Source: an uncultured Bacteroides sp.
GTDB lineage: Bacteria; Bacteroidota; Bacteroidia; Bacteroidales; Bacteroidaceae
Assembly: GCA_900553815.1 (NCBI GenBank)
Contig: USEY01000001.1
Span: forward strand, 60,880-124,879
Reading direction: 5' to 3'
Length of the DNA: 64,000 nucleotides
Below, in pieces: positions 26,060 to 34,925 of this stretch (position 1 is the stretch's first letter; every line of letters begins with the position of its first letter). The position numbers and the translations under genes were made by a program. The notes beneath the pieces were generated by a model that did not search any database, was not told the DNA's origin, and saw only the letters and a list, made by a program, of their open reading frames with translations.

Positions 26060-27079
26060 ATGGACAAAAAACACATGAGCGGAGGTATGGAAACCTCCTA
26101 CAACGACATCAACCTGAAAGACGAAAAGAACAAACAGGCCGAAGAATACCTGCTGCAAGCTTGGGACGTGGCTGGTTATCACGGACTGGAAAACGAAGAA
26201 ATCTATCCGCGCACGGCCAAGGAAACTCGGCAGATGGACGAGCTGCTGACAAAGGCCGAAGCTGCGGTAGACGACCCATCGGACAAGGAACTGATGGATG
26301 CACTGTACGAAACGCGCGAAGTAGTAGACTGGTCAAGGCAACGCCACTGGACATTCTCGTGGTGGGTGGTAGTCTGCGTAGCCATCATGGGTGCTTACTA
26401 TTTTTTCCAGGCCGGCGGCAAGGACGACGATGTAAAGAGATGGCAAAACATCAGCGATGCCGAAGTGCAGAAAATGCTGGACGAGTCTATCCAACAGGCA
26501 GAAAAAAACGTAGCCTACTACGAAGAGAAACTAACCTGCGACACACTCTCGGCTGAGAACCGCAAAGGGTACGAAAGCGACTTGGAGCACGCCAACGAAA
26601 GACTGGAAGAACAAAAAAAACATACCATAACAACCTATAAAGAATACCTGATAGGCCGGGCTGAAGGTCGCGCCTCAGGTACACGTTGGGCCGGTATCTG
26701 GTGCTTCATCTGGATTGGACTCTACATTTTCGCCTGCCGTCCGCGTGGCTACATGATAACCAAGCGCAGACGCGAGGACCAAATGGCTACCGGATTGAAG
26801 AAAATACTGTTTGGCTTTGCCGGTGGACTGGTAGGAGCGGCTGCCTCCATGAAGGTAACCGAAACCGTCACGACCTGGAGCGACGGCACTAAGACACGCG
26901 AAGACGACTCCATGATGGTAAACATCATGCGCTTCGGTTTCATTGCCGTTGCCGTGCTGCTCATTCTTTGGGCTGCCCGCATTGTCATCGTCATAGCTAC
27001 CCTGCTAGCCCTGCTGCGCAACTACGACTGGTTGCAACTGCTCAAGGATCCCAAGCAAATGATAAATGAATTGAAATAA
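26060..27079 (+). CDS. Membrane protein with central coiled coil, unknown function
   Basis: The protein has 339 residues. A soluble N-terminal part (about 1-95, acidic) precedes one hydrophobic helix (about 98-116, FSWWVVVCVAIMGAYYFF). A charged helical segment (about 125-190, QQAEKNVAYYEEKL and onward) follows. Further hydrophobic segments lie near 213-231 (GIWCFIWIGLYIFAC), at a Gly-rich stretch 253-266 and at 290-320. It has no enzyme motif I can see. It is the second gene of the operon with the 45-residue protein, downstream of the kinase-regulator pair. A role in an envelope response is speculative. Confidence 0.65.
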   Translation: MDKKHMSGGMETSYNDINLKDEKNKQAEEYLLQAWDVAGYHGLENEEIYPRTAKETRQMDELLTKAEAAVDDPSDKELMDALYETREVVDWSRQRHWTFSWWVVVCVAIMGAYYFFQAGGKDDDVKRWQNISDAEVQKMLDESIQQAEKNVAYYEEKLTCDTLSAENRKGYESDLEHANERLEEQKKHTITTYKEYLIGRAEGRASGTRWAGIWCFIWIGLYIFACRPRGYMITKRRREDQMATGLKKILFGFAGGLVGAAASMKVTETVTTWSDGTKTREDDSMMVNIMRFGFIAVAVLLILWAARIVIVIATLLALLRNYDWLQLLKDPKQMINELK

Positions 27080-27097
27080 GAGGTTTAGGGGTGTCAT

Positions 27098-27163
27098 GAT
27101 AGCAGTTAACTACTTGCACGTGAAGAAGCAATACTTATCACGTTGAGAGTTAACTGCTATCGC
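27098..27163. repeat. Tandem repeat array, three units of 22 nt (family C)
   Basis: Units start at 27098, 27120 and 27142. The first and last units are inverted relative to each other: GATAGCAGTTAACT at the left edge and AGTTAACTGCTATC at the right edge are exact reverse complements. The middle unit is degenerate. Its core AGTTAACT is shared with the array at 53289. Nothing else is seen in 27164-27276. Confidence 0.85.
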
Positions 27164-27276
27164 ATAATGTCTTAGCAGGTATCAGACAATCTGCCTGCTA
27201 CATTTACAAAACATCTGAACAGTACGGTGAAAGACTAGCCAACAAACAACAGTTCTAATCATAAATATCTCTTTCA

Positions 27277-27327
27277 AAAAAAACGGCAGAAATCTTATAA
27301 GAATAGCAGATTTCTACCGTTTTTTCT
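27277..27327 (+). terminator. Terminator hairpin between the membrane protein and DUF3843-like genes
   Basis: A 15-nt arm pair (27281-27295 with 27308-27322, one mismatch) is flanked by A-run and T-run, so it could work in both directions. Confidence 0.8.
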
Positions 27328-27425
27328 TTCTTTTTTGTCGAAATGTCGCCAAAATATCGCAAACTTCATTATTTTTACCCAATCAATTTATAGATTGTCC
27401 TAAAATCAATTTAATATAAACAGAC

Positions 27426-28955
27426 ATGCGCACCAACAAGATTACCCCTAAACAATGGTTAGAGTTCCATCCATATAAGACTTCAAACAACATAGACAAG
27501 TACTATATAGAGATAGCTAATCGTATCAGACAAGCGTTATTATCCACTGGTATAACGTGCTACGACGACGATATAACCGACATGTCCTTACGATTGGCAG
27601 CCTGGTTCGAAGATATTATCTCGCAAACCCATATCTGGAAAACGTTTATCAACGAATGTGAGAAACGATATGGCAAGAAACTACCTTTCTACCCTATAGA
27701 AAACAACTACCACACCGATGGAATAAACTTGGAAGACATTTATTTCCTGCTATGGCACTGCCTGCAACAACAGAACTTAGGCGAGCAAGTCATCAATCCC
27801 GAAAATCCAGGAATACAGAAAGCCGGCAATCTTATTTACGAGATTCTGTCCAAAGAGTCCAAGAATGCACCACAAAATCCATGGATGCAAGACTTCTTTC
27901 AAAAAAACACACCAGCTCAAGAAGATTTTCTGGCATACAGGGCACAGTTGGAATGGTTTCATTTCAACTGCTACTTCAGTCTTGGTAACCTGCATGCATT
28001 GCAGGAACAGACCTACAATGTTCTGGCAAATTATGAAGGCAACACCCCCAAAGAAATCGATATGCTATGCTATAGGCTGAAAGTATCTTCTTTATTCCAA
28101 GCCCGCAATAATCTGCTCTCACTGCCTTCCTATAAATGGTTGTCACTCATTTGGGAAGAAAACAAAGCTACAGCCGGCCCATGGAAAGACATTGAGACGC
28201 TACCTGAAAGTTATTACCTGTATCTAAAAGAAGACGAGCGGTGCATCTACGTACAAAGTTTTACCGAAGAAAAACAAATATTTGCCATTGACAAAGAATC
28301 ACTTGACCTTCAAAATATCAAGAATTTGAAAGCCGAAAACTCTGTCATAAACTGTATGTTGGTGAAATATGGCGATACATGGTGGCAAAATGGTGTGTTG
28401 TTTATAATAGATAACGACAATGAATTGGAAGCTATCATAGCCAAGGAAAACAGCAAAAGGAATCTGAGCAATGAAAAACTTGCTTTCCAAGATTTCATGA
28501 AAGCCAACGAAGGCAAGTTCTTTGTATTCTGCCGAAACAAAAGAGAACTGAGCAATTTCTTAAGCAAGAAAATGGGATATAAAAACGCTCCAGGAGTTAA
28601 GTTGCCGGCAATCGGCCGCGAAGGTGCTGTCTTGATGGCAACACCTCAAACCGGCCTGCACATACAATTGGAACTGACGGAATGTATATGTTCGCCCGAC
28701 AATCCGTTCTACCAAAAAGAAGAGGCAAAAGAACTGGCGTTTCTGTTCTTCATCAATCCGGAAGTTATCCCTTATGAGCTAAGTTGCTTGCTACAAGACA
28801 AGGGTATGCTGCCCGACGCCGGACTCAACAGTCTGCTTGGACGCAAACATGGCCAACAATTGCTACAAAGCAATGCCCGTTTCTTAACCGACTACTTTTT
28901 CCAAAGATATAGAGAAAAAGATTATGACGACCCTTTATTAAAGAAATGGTTATAA
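27426..28955 (+). CDS. Hypothetical protein, DUF3843-like
   Basis: The protein has 509 residues, with no signal peptide and no membrane segment, so it is cytoplasmic. The start KITPKQWLEFHPYK and the segment YYLYLKEDERCIYVQSFTEEK resemble the Bacteroidales DUF3843 family as I remember it. No catalytic motif is obvious. It stands alone, between a terminator hairpin upstream and a strong hairpin downstream. Its base composition is more AT-rich than its neighbours (many AAA, TAT, ATA codons), which could reflect a different history. Confidence 0.6.
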   Translation: MRTNKITPKQWLEFHPYKTSNNIDKYYIEIANRIRQALLSTGITCYDDDITDMSLRLAAWFEDIISQTHIWKTFINECEKRYGKKLPFYPIENNYHTDGINLEDIYFLLWHCLQQQNLGEQVINPENPGIQKAGNLIYEILSKESKNAPQNPWMQDFFQKNTPAQEDFLAYRAQLEWFHFNCYFSLGNLHALQEQTYNVLANYEGNTPKEIDMLCYRLKVSSLFQARNNLLSLPSYKWLSLIWEENKATAGPWKDIETLPESYYLYLKEDERCIYVQSFTEEKQIFAIDKESLDLQNIKNLKAENSVINCMLVKYGDTWWQNGVLFIIDNDNELEAIIAKENSKRNLSNEKLAFQDFMKANEGKFFVFCRNKRELSNFLSKKMGYKNAPGVKLPAIGREGAVLMATPQTGLHIQLELTECICSPDNPFYQKEEAKELAFLFFINPEVIPYELSCLLQDKGMLPDAGLNSLLGRKHGQQLLQSNARFLTDYFFQRYREKDYDDPLLKKWL

Positions 28956-28976
28956 CCTCCAAAGCTCTAAGAAAAC

Positions 28977-29022
28977 ATTGAGGGCGGAAACCTTATATTT
29001 CACAAGGTATCCAGCCCTCAAT
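28977..29022. terminator. Strong hairpin between convergent genes
   Basis: ATTGAGGGC pairs with GCCCTCAAT at the two ends, and an inner GGAAACCTT / AAGGTATCC nearly pairs. There is no clear U-run. It lies 22 nt after the DUF3843-like gene and 37 nt from the HIT gene stop. Confidence 0.65.
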
Positions 29023-29058
29023 ACTTACTGATAAGCCAGCCAACCGGCATACAGCTTA

Positions 29059-29484
29059 TCAAAGTTCCTTTTTCAAAACTTCAATCATCGACTGATATTC
29101 AGCATCCGTCAGATACACTTTACCCGGATTCATCTGGAAAGTACCGCCATAGTCAGGACCGTCCACATATTTGGGAGCCAGGTGAAAGTGCAGATGCGAC
29201 AGTTTGTCGGAGTAAGCACCGTAGTTTATCTTTTCCGGATTGAACACCTTCTGCATGGCACGCGTCACACGCACTACATCGGCCATAAAGGCATTGCGTT
29301 CCTCGTCGCTCAATTCATTCAGGTCGTTCACATGACCGTTATAAGCCACCAGGCAACGTCCCCGATAGGTTTGCTCCTTGAACAAGAAAGCCCGTGAAAC
29401 ACTCAGTTGTGCAAATTCAATCATCAGACTATGCAACGTTTCGTTGTTCTGACAATACAGACAGTCCTTGGGATTACTTTTCAT
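29059..29484 (-). CDS. HIT family protein (histidine triad nucleotide-binding)
   Basis: The protein has 141 residues. The histidine triad is in SHLHFHLAPKY near residues 95-105, matching HxHxHxx. CLYCQNNE at the N-terminus is reminiscent of the zinc-binding CxxC of many HIT proteins. HIT enzymes hydrolyse nucleoside phosphoramidates or dinucleoside polyphosphates; the substrate here is not predictable. The second gene upstream is the antiporter, on the same strand after 78 nt, so a shared transcript is possible. Confidence 0.85.
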   Translation of the reverse strand: MKSNPKDCLYCQNNETLHSLMIEFAQLSVSRAFLFKEQTYRGRCLVAYNGHVNDLNELSDEERNAFMADVVRVTRAMQKVFNPEKINYGAYSDKLSHLHFHLAPKYVDGPDYGGTFQMNPGKVYLTDAEYQSMIEVLKKEL

Positions 29485-29562
29485 AACATCCTCCTTTTCT
29501 CTTCTTATTTTATAGATTGATATAACTATATTCTGCTGATTTCGATTTCTGTAAACAGCCTA

Positions 29563-31833
29563 TCAGCTAACCGCATCCACATCGGGGACGTGACCGACCA
29601 GCTTGTATACGTCATTGTTCTCACCAACGACCCAAACCACGTCACCTTCCTGAAAGGCCTCACTGGGATTGGGCGCATGCAACGTGCTGCCATTCCGTTC
29701 CACACCCACGATAAGACAACGGTACTTATCTCGTATGCCGGCTTCCTTCAGGCTCTTTCCCAGGAAAGGCGATTCTTCGTCAATCAGGAACTGACGCAGA
29801 ATCATCTCACTCTTTTCCACCACATCCGTTTCAAGTTCCGATGCCTTGTTCATCTCCTCGCCAAACAGGTTCAGGTCTTCGTCAGTACCTATCACCTGTA
29901 TCTTATCCTGCGGGAACAGCCTCATCGAAGCACCCGGAATATTGATACGCTTCTTTCCGCGCAGAATAGAAACCACATGCACACCGTATTTCTTTCCAAA
30001 GTTCAGTTCCAGCAACGTCTTTCCGGCCCACGAAGCTTCACCCGGTATCTCAAAATCGGCCAGATGCAAGTCGCGCGACAACAGTCGGCCGGCATATTCC
30101 GGTTTCTTCTCACCTCTGTATTCAGCCACCATATCACGGGTGCGCAGGTTCTGGAAGAATTTGCGTTCTATCATAATGGACTGCTTCTTAAGCTGGCGCG
30201 ACAATACCATGACAATGACCAGCAACACCGCCACTCCCAACAGCAAACCCACCGAAGCCTTGAACAGCCCGGCAATGACAAACATGACAAACGAAACGGC
30301 CAACAAGATTCGCAACACAATAGTAGCCACCAGCGGAGCACGATTGCCCCGACTGTCGTTCCACAAAGTCACAAACTCTTCCGAATGGTTCTTCTTTATC
30401 ATGATAGAACGCAGGAAAGGAGACATGAACAGGATGATGACAAATGCAGCCAGCAACGGTCCCCAGACACCCGGCAACCACTCGCGACATAGAGGAACAA
30501 AGAACTTGAAAGCAAATGCAATGATGGCAATGCAGACAATGGAATAAACCACCGTAATGCGCACCAAAGCAAAGATGAGCTTCTTCCACAAACTATCATG
30601 ATTGGCCGTTCGCGAACCGGAAGCATAACGGCTCAGGAAGTTTTTCCACCGTTCGGGCAAATGCTTGTCCACATAGTTGGAAGCCGGCTCGGCCAACCTT
30701 ATCATATAAGGGGTAAGGAAAGTAGTGATGACCGATACGGCCACTACGATGGGATAAAGGAAATCGCTGGTAACCTTGAGCGACACGCCCAGCGAAGCGA
30801 TGATGAAGGCGAACTCGCCAATCTGCGTCAGGCTGAAGCCACACTGCATGGCCATCTTCAGCGGCTGTCCGGCCAACAGCACGCCCAGCGTACCAAAGAC
30901 CGACTGACCGACGATGACCGCCAACGTAATGAAAACGATAGGCCAAGCATATTCCACAATCATGGCAGGGTCTACCATCATGCCCACCGACACGAAGAAG
31001 ATGGCGCCAAACAGGTCTTTCACCGGATTGACCAGCCTCTCTATGCTCTCAGCCTCCACGGTCTCGGCCAGGATGGAACCCATGATGAAAGCACCAAAAG
31101 CTGCCGAGAACCCCGTATGCGCAGCCACCACCACCATGCCGAAGCACAAGCCCAGCGACACGATGAGCAGCGTTTCCTCACTCATCAGCTTTCGGCTGCG
31201 CTTCAACAACTCCGGTATGAGGTAAATGCCCACTACAAACCACAGGATGAGGAAGAACAGCAACTTCACCACGCTCTCCAGCATCTCCGTGCCCTCGAAG
31301 TTATTGCTCACCGCCATGGTGGAAAGCATTACCATAAGCACAATAGCCAGAATGTCTTCCAGAATGAGTACACTGAGCACCAGACCGGTGAACTGCTTCT
31401 TGCGGAGCCCCAAGTCGTCAAAAGCCTTATAGATAATGGTGGTAGACGACATGGCAATCATACCACCCAGGAAGATGCAGTCCATGCGCTGCCAGCCAAA
31501 GGCCGTACCCACGCCAATGCCCAGCATTATCATGCAAAAGATAATGGTGCACGCGGCTATGATGGCCGCGCCGCCCACCTTGACAATCTTCTTGAAGCTG
31601 AATTCCAGTCCCAGGGCAAAGAGCAGGAAGATGACGCCTATGTCGGCCCAGGTCTGGATGTTGGCCGTGTCCATCACCGAAGGGGTGAACGACAAATGCG
31701 GACTGGCCAGGAAGCCGGCCACCACATAACCCAGCACCAACGGTTGTTTCAACTTTTTAAACAGCAGGGTCATAATCCCCGCACAAATCAGAATCAGAGC
31801 CAAATCGGCTATCAAAGGAGCTAAATGCGACAT
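29563..31833 (-). CDS. CPA2 family cation:proton antiporter with C-terminal RCK/TrkA-C domains
   Basis: The protein has 756 residues. About 12 transmembrane segments fill residues 5-385 (Na/H exchanger domain, e.g. QPLVLGYVVAGFLASPHLSF and GFSAAFGAFIMGSILAE). A further membrane region (about 415-545) is not typical of short KefB proteins. The cytoplasmic end carries two TrkA-C-like domains, about 590-660 (IPGEASWAGKTLLELNFGKK) and 675-750 (ESPFLGKSLKEAGIRDKYR). No TrkA-N (NAD-binding) domain is seen. It should exchange K or Na for protons, gated through the TrkA-C domains. Confidence 0.88.
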   Translation of the reverse strand: MSHLAPLIADLALILICAGIMTLLFKKLKQPLVLGYVVAGFLASPHLSFTPSVMDTANIQTWADIGVIFLLFALGLEFSFKKIVKVGGAAIIAACTIIFCMIMLGIGVGTAFGWQRMDCIFLGGMIAMSSTTIIYKAFDDLGLRKKQFTGLVLSVLILEDILAIVLMVMLSTMAVSNNFEGTEMLESVVKLLFFLILWFVVGIYLIPELLKRSRKLMSEETLLIVSLGLCFGMVVVAAHTGFSAAFGAFIMGSILAETVEAESIERLVNPVKDLFGAIFFVSVGMMVDPAMIVEYAWPIVFITLAVIVGQSVFGTLGVLLAGQPLKMAMQCGFSLTQIGEFAFIIASLGVSLKVTSDFLYPIVVAVSVITTFLTPYMIRLAEPASNYVDKHLPERWKNFLSRYASGSRTANHDSLWKKLIFALVRITVVYSIVCIAIIAFAFKFFVPLCREWLPGVWGPLLAAFVIILFMSPFLRSIMIKKNHSEEFVTLWNDSRGNRAPLVATIVLRILLAVSFVMFVIAGLFKASVGLLLGVAVLLVIVMVLSRQLKKQSIMIERKFFQNLRTRDMVAEYRGEKKPEYAGRLLSRDLHLADFEIPGEASWAGKTLLELNFGKKYGVHVVSILRGKKRINIPGASMRLFPQDKIQVIGTDEDLNLFGEEMNKASELETDVVEKSEMILRQFLIDEESPFLGKSLKEAGIRDKYRCLIVGVERNGSTLHAPNPSEAFQEGDVVWVVGENNDVYKLVGHVPDVDAVS

Positions 31834-31874
31834 AAGACAAAAATCCTTCCCTTTTTATCGTTAACTAACGCGGA

Positions 31875-31882
31875 CAAAGGTA
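31875..31882 (-). promoter_or_regulatory. -7 promoter element for the antiporter
   Basis: TACCTTTG on the minus strand, 42 nt upstream of the antiporter ATG. Confidence 0.5.
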
Positions 31883-31928
31883 CAATAAAATTCAGCTGTT
31901 TAGTCTCCTTTTCGTTTACTTTTCTGCC

Positions 31929-33101
31929 CTATGCCGGCAATTCATTCCGGCTGCCACTCTGCCGTTTCTTGGCCGACAGACGTTTCAGCCACAGATAGTA
32001 GCCCGTCAGCGGCAACGAAGCTCCCAGCAGAGCGGCCAAGAACCAGAGAACGCGCGTCAGCCAGCCGCCCCAGCTTCCGGCATGCACAGAGTAAATCCAG
32101 CCCCGTATCTTGGCCGAGTTGTCCAAATCCTTATAAAGCGTGCTTTCGGTCACTTCGCCTGTACGGGGATTGAATTTATAGCGGTCTACCCCACGTACAT
32201 TGCCAAAATGATTGACCGTCACACTGGCAGTCCCATCGGCTATGCTGATTTGACTGGCACCGGGATTCTCCTGCCGCAGCCGGTCGTACACCGCCTGCCA
32301 ATGAGTCAACCGCTCATCCGTTCTGCCATCTTCGTCCTTAGCACCGTGGTGTTTCTTGCCACCGTCGTGCTGCCTGGCATTCAGGGCAGCATTGCTATGC
32401 CCCATACTGGGCTTCACCTCTACACCAAAAGCGTGATAGAAGCCCGTGCGATACCAGTCGAACGACCACGTCAGTCCCGTCAGAGCCATGACCAACAGCA
32501 GCAACAGTCCGTACATGCCTCCGGCCACGTGCAAGTCGTACCAGAACCGGCGCCAGCCCTTGCGGACGGCTATGGACAGGCCATTCTTCAACGCTCGCTT
32601 GGTGCGCGGCCACCAGATGACAATACCCGATACCAGCACAAAAACAAACATCAGCGTGCTGACACCTACCACCATCTTGCCCCAGAACACACCATCGCCC
32701 GACGGACGACTGTCGAGCAGCCAGCGATGCAGGCGAAACATGGTGTAGAAGAATGGCAGACGCTCCGAACGTCCCGTCACCTCGCCCGTATAGGGATTGG
32801 CATAGACCGACGCACGCGACGGCTTGGAAAGCGTCAGCTGCCATGCCTTCTGCGGGTCGTCAAATACTGTAACGCCCATTACACGGACATCGGCAGGCAA
32901 GGTAGCCGACACACGGCTGACAACTTCATCCATGGACAACGGCTGCCGCCCCTGCGGATCGACATTGAACACCTGCGGACGTACCCACTGCGTCACTTCC
33001 TTCTCGAACACCAGCATGGCGCCAGAAAAGCAAATAAGGGTAATGAGGATACCAAACGGCACAGAAAGCCACAAATGTATCTTACGAAATGCTTTTTTCA
33101 T
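31929..33101 (-). CDS. PepSY-associated TM helix protein, XusC-like, iron-siderophore uptake
   Basis: The protein has 390 residues. An N-terminal helix (about 12-32) precedes a PepSY-like domain (about 45-125). Membrane segments lie near 145-165 and 193-215, a His/Lys-rich loop (GGKKHHGAKDEDGR, about 243-260) follows, then a second periplasmic domain and a last helix near 350-370. Such inner-membrane proteins are thought to act as ferric-siderophore reductases or permeases. In Bacteroides thetaiotaomicron the Xus system consists of a TonB receptor, a DUF4374 lipoprotein and a PepSY protein, and this gene closes exactly that order. Its substrate here is untested. Confidence 0.83.
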   Translation of the reverse strand: MKKAFRKIHLWLSVPFGILITLICFSGAMLVFEKEVTQWVRPQVFNVDPQGRQPLSMDEVVSRVSATLPADVRVMGVTVFDDPQKAWQLTLSKPSRASVYANPYTGEVTGRSERLPFFYTMFRLHRWLLDSRPSGDGVFWGKMVVGVSTLMFVFVLVSGIVIWWPRTKRALKNGLSIAVRKGWRRFWYDLHVAGGMYGLLLLLVMALTGLTWSFDWYRTGFYHAFGVEVKPSMGHSNAALNARQHDGGKKHHGAKDEDGRTDERLTHWQAVYDRLRQENPGASQISIADGTASVTVNHFGNVRGVDRYKFNPRTGEVTESTLYKDLDNSAKIRGWIYSVHAGSWGGWLTRVLWFLAALLGASLPLTGYYLWLKRLSAKKRQSGSRNELPA

Positions 33102-33224
33102 TGTTTGATGATTATTTCAAAAGAGCTACAGGGGGCACAAAATAAACGAATCCGCACTGATTATTCAAATAAAACCGGCGATAATCTCCTTCAATCGGCG
33201 CCCGCCTGTAGCTTCACTACTTAA

Positions 33225-34637
33225 TTACTCTGCCTCCAGACGCCCTACACCATTGAGCGAAGTGGCCTTCACAACGAGTCCCTTGCTGGCCGTGGCTGCT
33301 GAAGGCTCTATGCGGTAAATGGCCGGATAGCCCGAAGTGGTGGTCACGGCTATGTAGGCCACACCATTCTCCATATAGGGCGTATTGCCAAAGCCACTGA
33401 CATCGGAAGGCAGGCCACTGACGTAGGCCAGTTCTCCATTGGCTACGTTGAACACGGCCAAACGATTGGCCACCTTGTCCGAAGCCGTGATGGCCTTGTC
33501 GTACATCAGTAACAGAAAATAGTCGCCCCCAATGTACCAACTGCGCAGGAACGAGGCACCACCGGCCTTTTCTTCCAGATTGTAGTAGTAGCTGTCGTCG
33601 AACTCCTCACTCTGCGTATTGATGCGCACCACGCCTGCCGGCAAAGTGGTCTGCTGGCGGCTGTCGCTCATGGTCTTGGCATAAGAGGGCGAGAAGACGT
33701 ACATGTAGCCATCGTCGGCCAGCCAGTTCATCTGGTAATACTGCGAACGGTTGCGGCCGCAGGCATAGCTTATCTTGTCGGTCTTCAGCAGCTTATAGTC
33801 CGTCAGCGTCTGGTCGGTGAAGATGGCCACCCAGCATTCGTCAGGGTACTGTGTCCATTGCAGCTCGTCCTTGTCGTAGGCACCGCTTCCACTACCTCCC
33901 GACTCGGTCTTGATGAGGTCTTCATTGCCCGGAAGCACCCATTTGTAGCTGCCGTCGGCATTCTTCTGCATGCAGCCATACTGGCTGAGTCCCATGGGCA
34001 CGGCGGCGGCATAGAGCTTCGAGCCCACCTGTGCCAGGCCGGCCAGGGTAACGTATTCGCCATTGCCCAGGAAGTTCTCGGAAAGGAAAGGCGTGGAGGC
34101 TGTCACCGAGTTGCTGGTATAGGTCTGGTTCTCTACGTCGAGGTAAGAGGCCAGAAACGATTGGGGCACATAGCCGTTCTCGTCCTTCAGGTCCGAGGGG
34201 CCGTCTCCGGTAGAAGTGGTCATGATATAGCGGTCATAGTAGCCGTAGGTGGTGAAGCGGTTGACGTAGTATTCCTGCGAGCGCTTCTCCAACGAGCCTG
34301 CGGCATTCATGATGAACGACTGCGTGGTGCCCGCCTCGCCCTGGTTGTAGTTGAGGGCATACAGATAGCGGTTGCCGTAGAACACCCAGTAGGTGGCTCC
34401 CTCGTTCACCAGTCCGTTGCCTTGTGTGGTGATTTCGCCTTCGTCGAGCGAAGAGGCCGTCAGCAACACGTAAGTGTCGGTACTGCTGCTGGTCACGGTA
34501 GCAGCTATCACATAGTTTCCGGCAGAAGTTCCGCTGCCGTTACCGCCGTTGGCGGGTTCGTCTTCCGAACAGGAAGCAAGGGCCATGCCTGCCAGCGTGG
34601 CGGCAAAGAGGCCTGCAAGTAAATGGTTCTTTTTCAT
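33225..34637 (-). CDS. DUF4374-like surface lipoprotein, XusB-like
   Basis: The protein has 470 residues with a lipoprotein signal: the lipobox ends ALASC near residue 23, followed by [13 protein letters not shown], an acidic stretch that fits surface export in Bacteroides. The rest is beta-rich with repeating blades (e.g. [31 protein letters not shown]), consistent with a beta-propeller. By operon order it is the counterpart of XusB, which captures siderophores at the cell surface and works with the receptor. It lies between the TonB receptor and PepSY genes on one strand. Confidence 0.82.
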   Translation of the reverse strand: MKKNHLLAGLFAATLAGMALASCSEDEPANGGNGSGTSAGNYVIAATVTSSSTDTYVLLTASSLDEGEITTQGNGLVNEGATYWVFYGNRYLYALNYNQGEAGTTQSFIMNAAGSLEKRSQEYYVNRFTTYGYYDRYIMTTSTGDGPSDLKDENGYVPQSFLASYLDVENQTYTSNSVTASTPFLSENFLGNGEYVTLAGLAQVGSKLYAAAVPMGLSQYGCMQKNADGSYKWVLPGNEDLIKTESGGSGSGAYDKDELQWTQYPDECWVAIFTDQTLTDYKLLKTDKISYACGRNRSQYYQMNWLADDGYMYVFSPSYAKTMSDSRQQTTLPAGVVRINTQSEEFDDSYYYNLEEKAGGASFLRSWYIGGDYFLLLMYDKAITASDKVANRLAVFNVANGELAYVSGLPSDVSGFGNTPYMENGVAYIAVTTTSGYPAIYRIEPSAATASKGLVVKATSLNGVGRLEAE

Positions 34638-34768
34638 CTTTCTCTTCTGTATTAATTGGTTCTGATATTACTTTCAATGCTTCTTGGCTTCGGACTGTTG
34701 TCCGCAAGTCTCTGCCTTGTCACCTTCTATTTGCCGCCCCGATGCTGTCGAAGTACGGCAACGAAGTA
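34638..34768. other. Intercistronic spacer between the receptor and lipoprotein genes, proximal part
   Basis: Together with the repeat array 34769-34856 this makes a 288-nt gap inside an operon. I see no promoter of the usual type in it. Confidence 0.4.
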
Positions 34769-34856
34769 AAATCATCCTAGATGATATATAAAATCATGTA
34801 ACATGATTATAGGAATCAAGTAACATGATTATGATATTCATGTAATATGATTATCC
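34769..34856. repeat. Tandem repeat array, four units of 22 nt (family D)
   Basis: Units start at 34769, 34791, 34813 and 34835. Each has the arms of ATCATGTAACATGAT or a variant. In the first unit the centre GTAAC is replaced by CCTAG while the ATCAT / ATGAT arms are kept. The array lies between the receptor gene and its lipoprotein partner. Confidence 0.9.
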
Positions 34857-34925
34857 ATCAAATCAGCACATCCCTGTCGCCAAGTCAGTAAGTTGACAGC
34901 TACAAGTCGGCCACTTGTGCCTATG

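Noticed and set aside
30598..31824. 408-codon ORF opposite the antiporter gene
   Set aside because: Antisense frame of a long membrane-protein gene; extreme His/Gln content and no domain.
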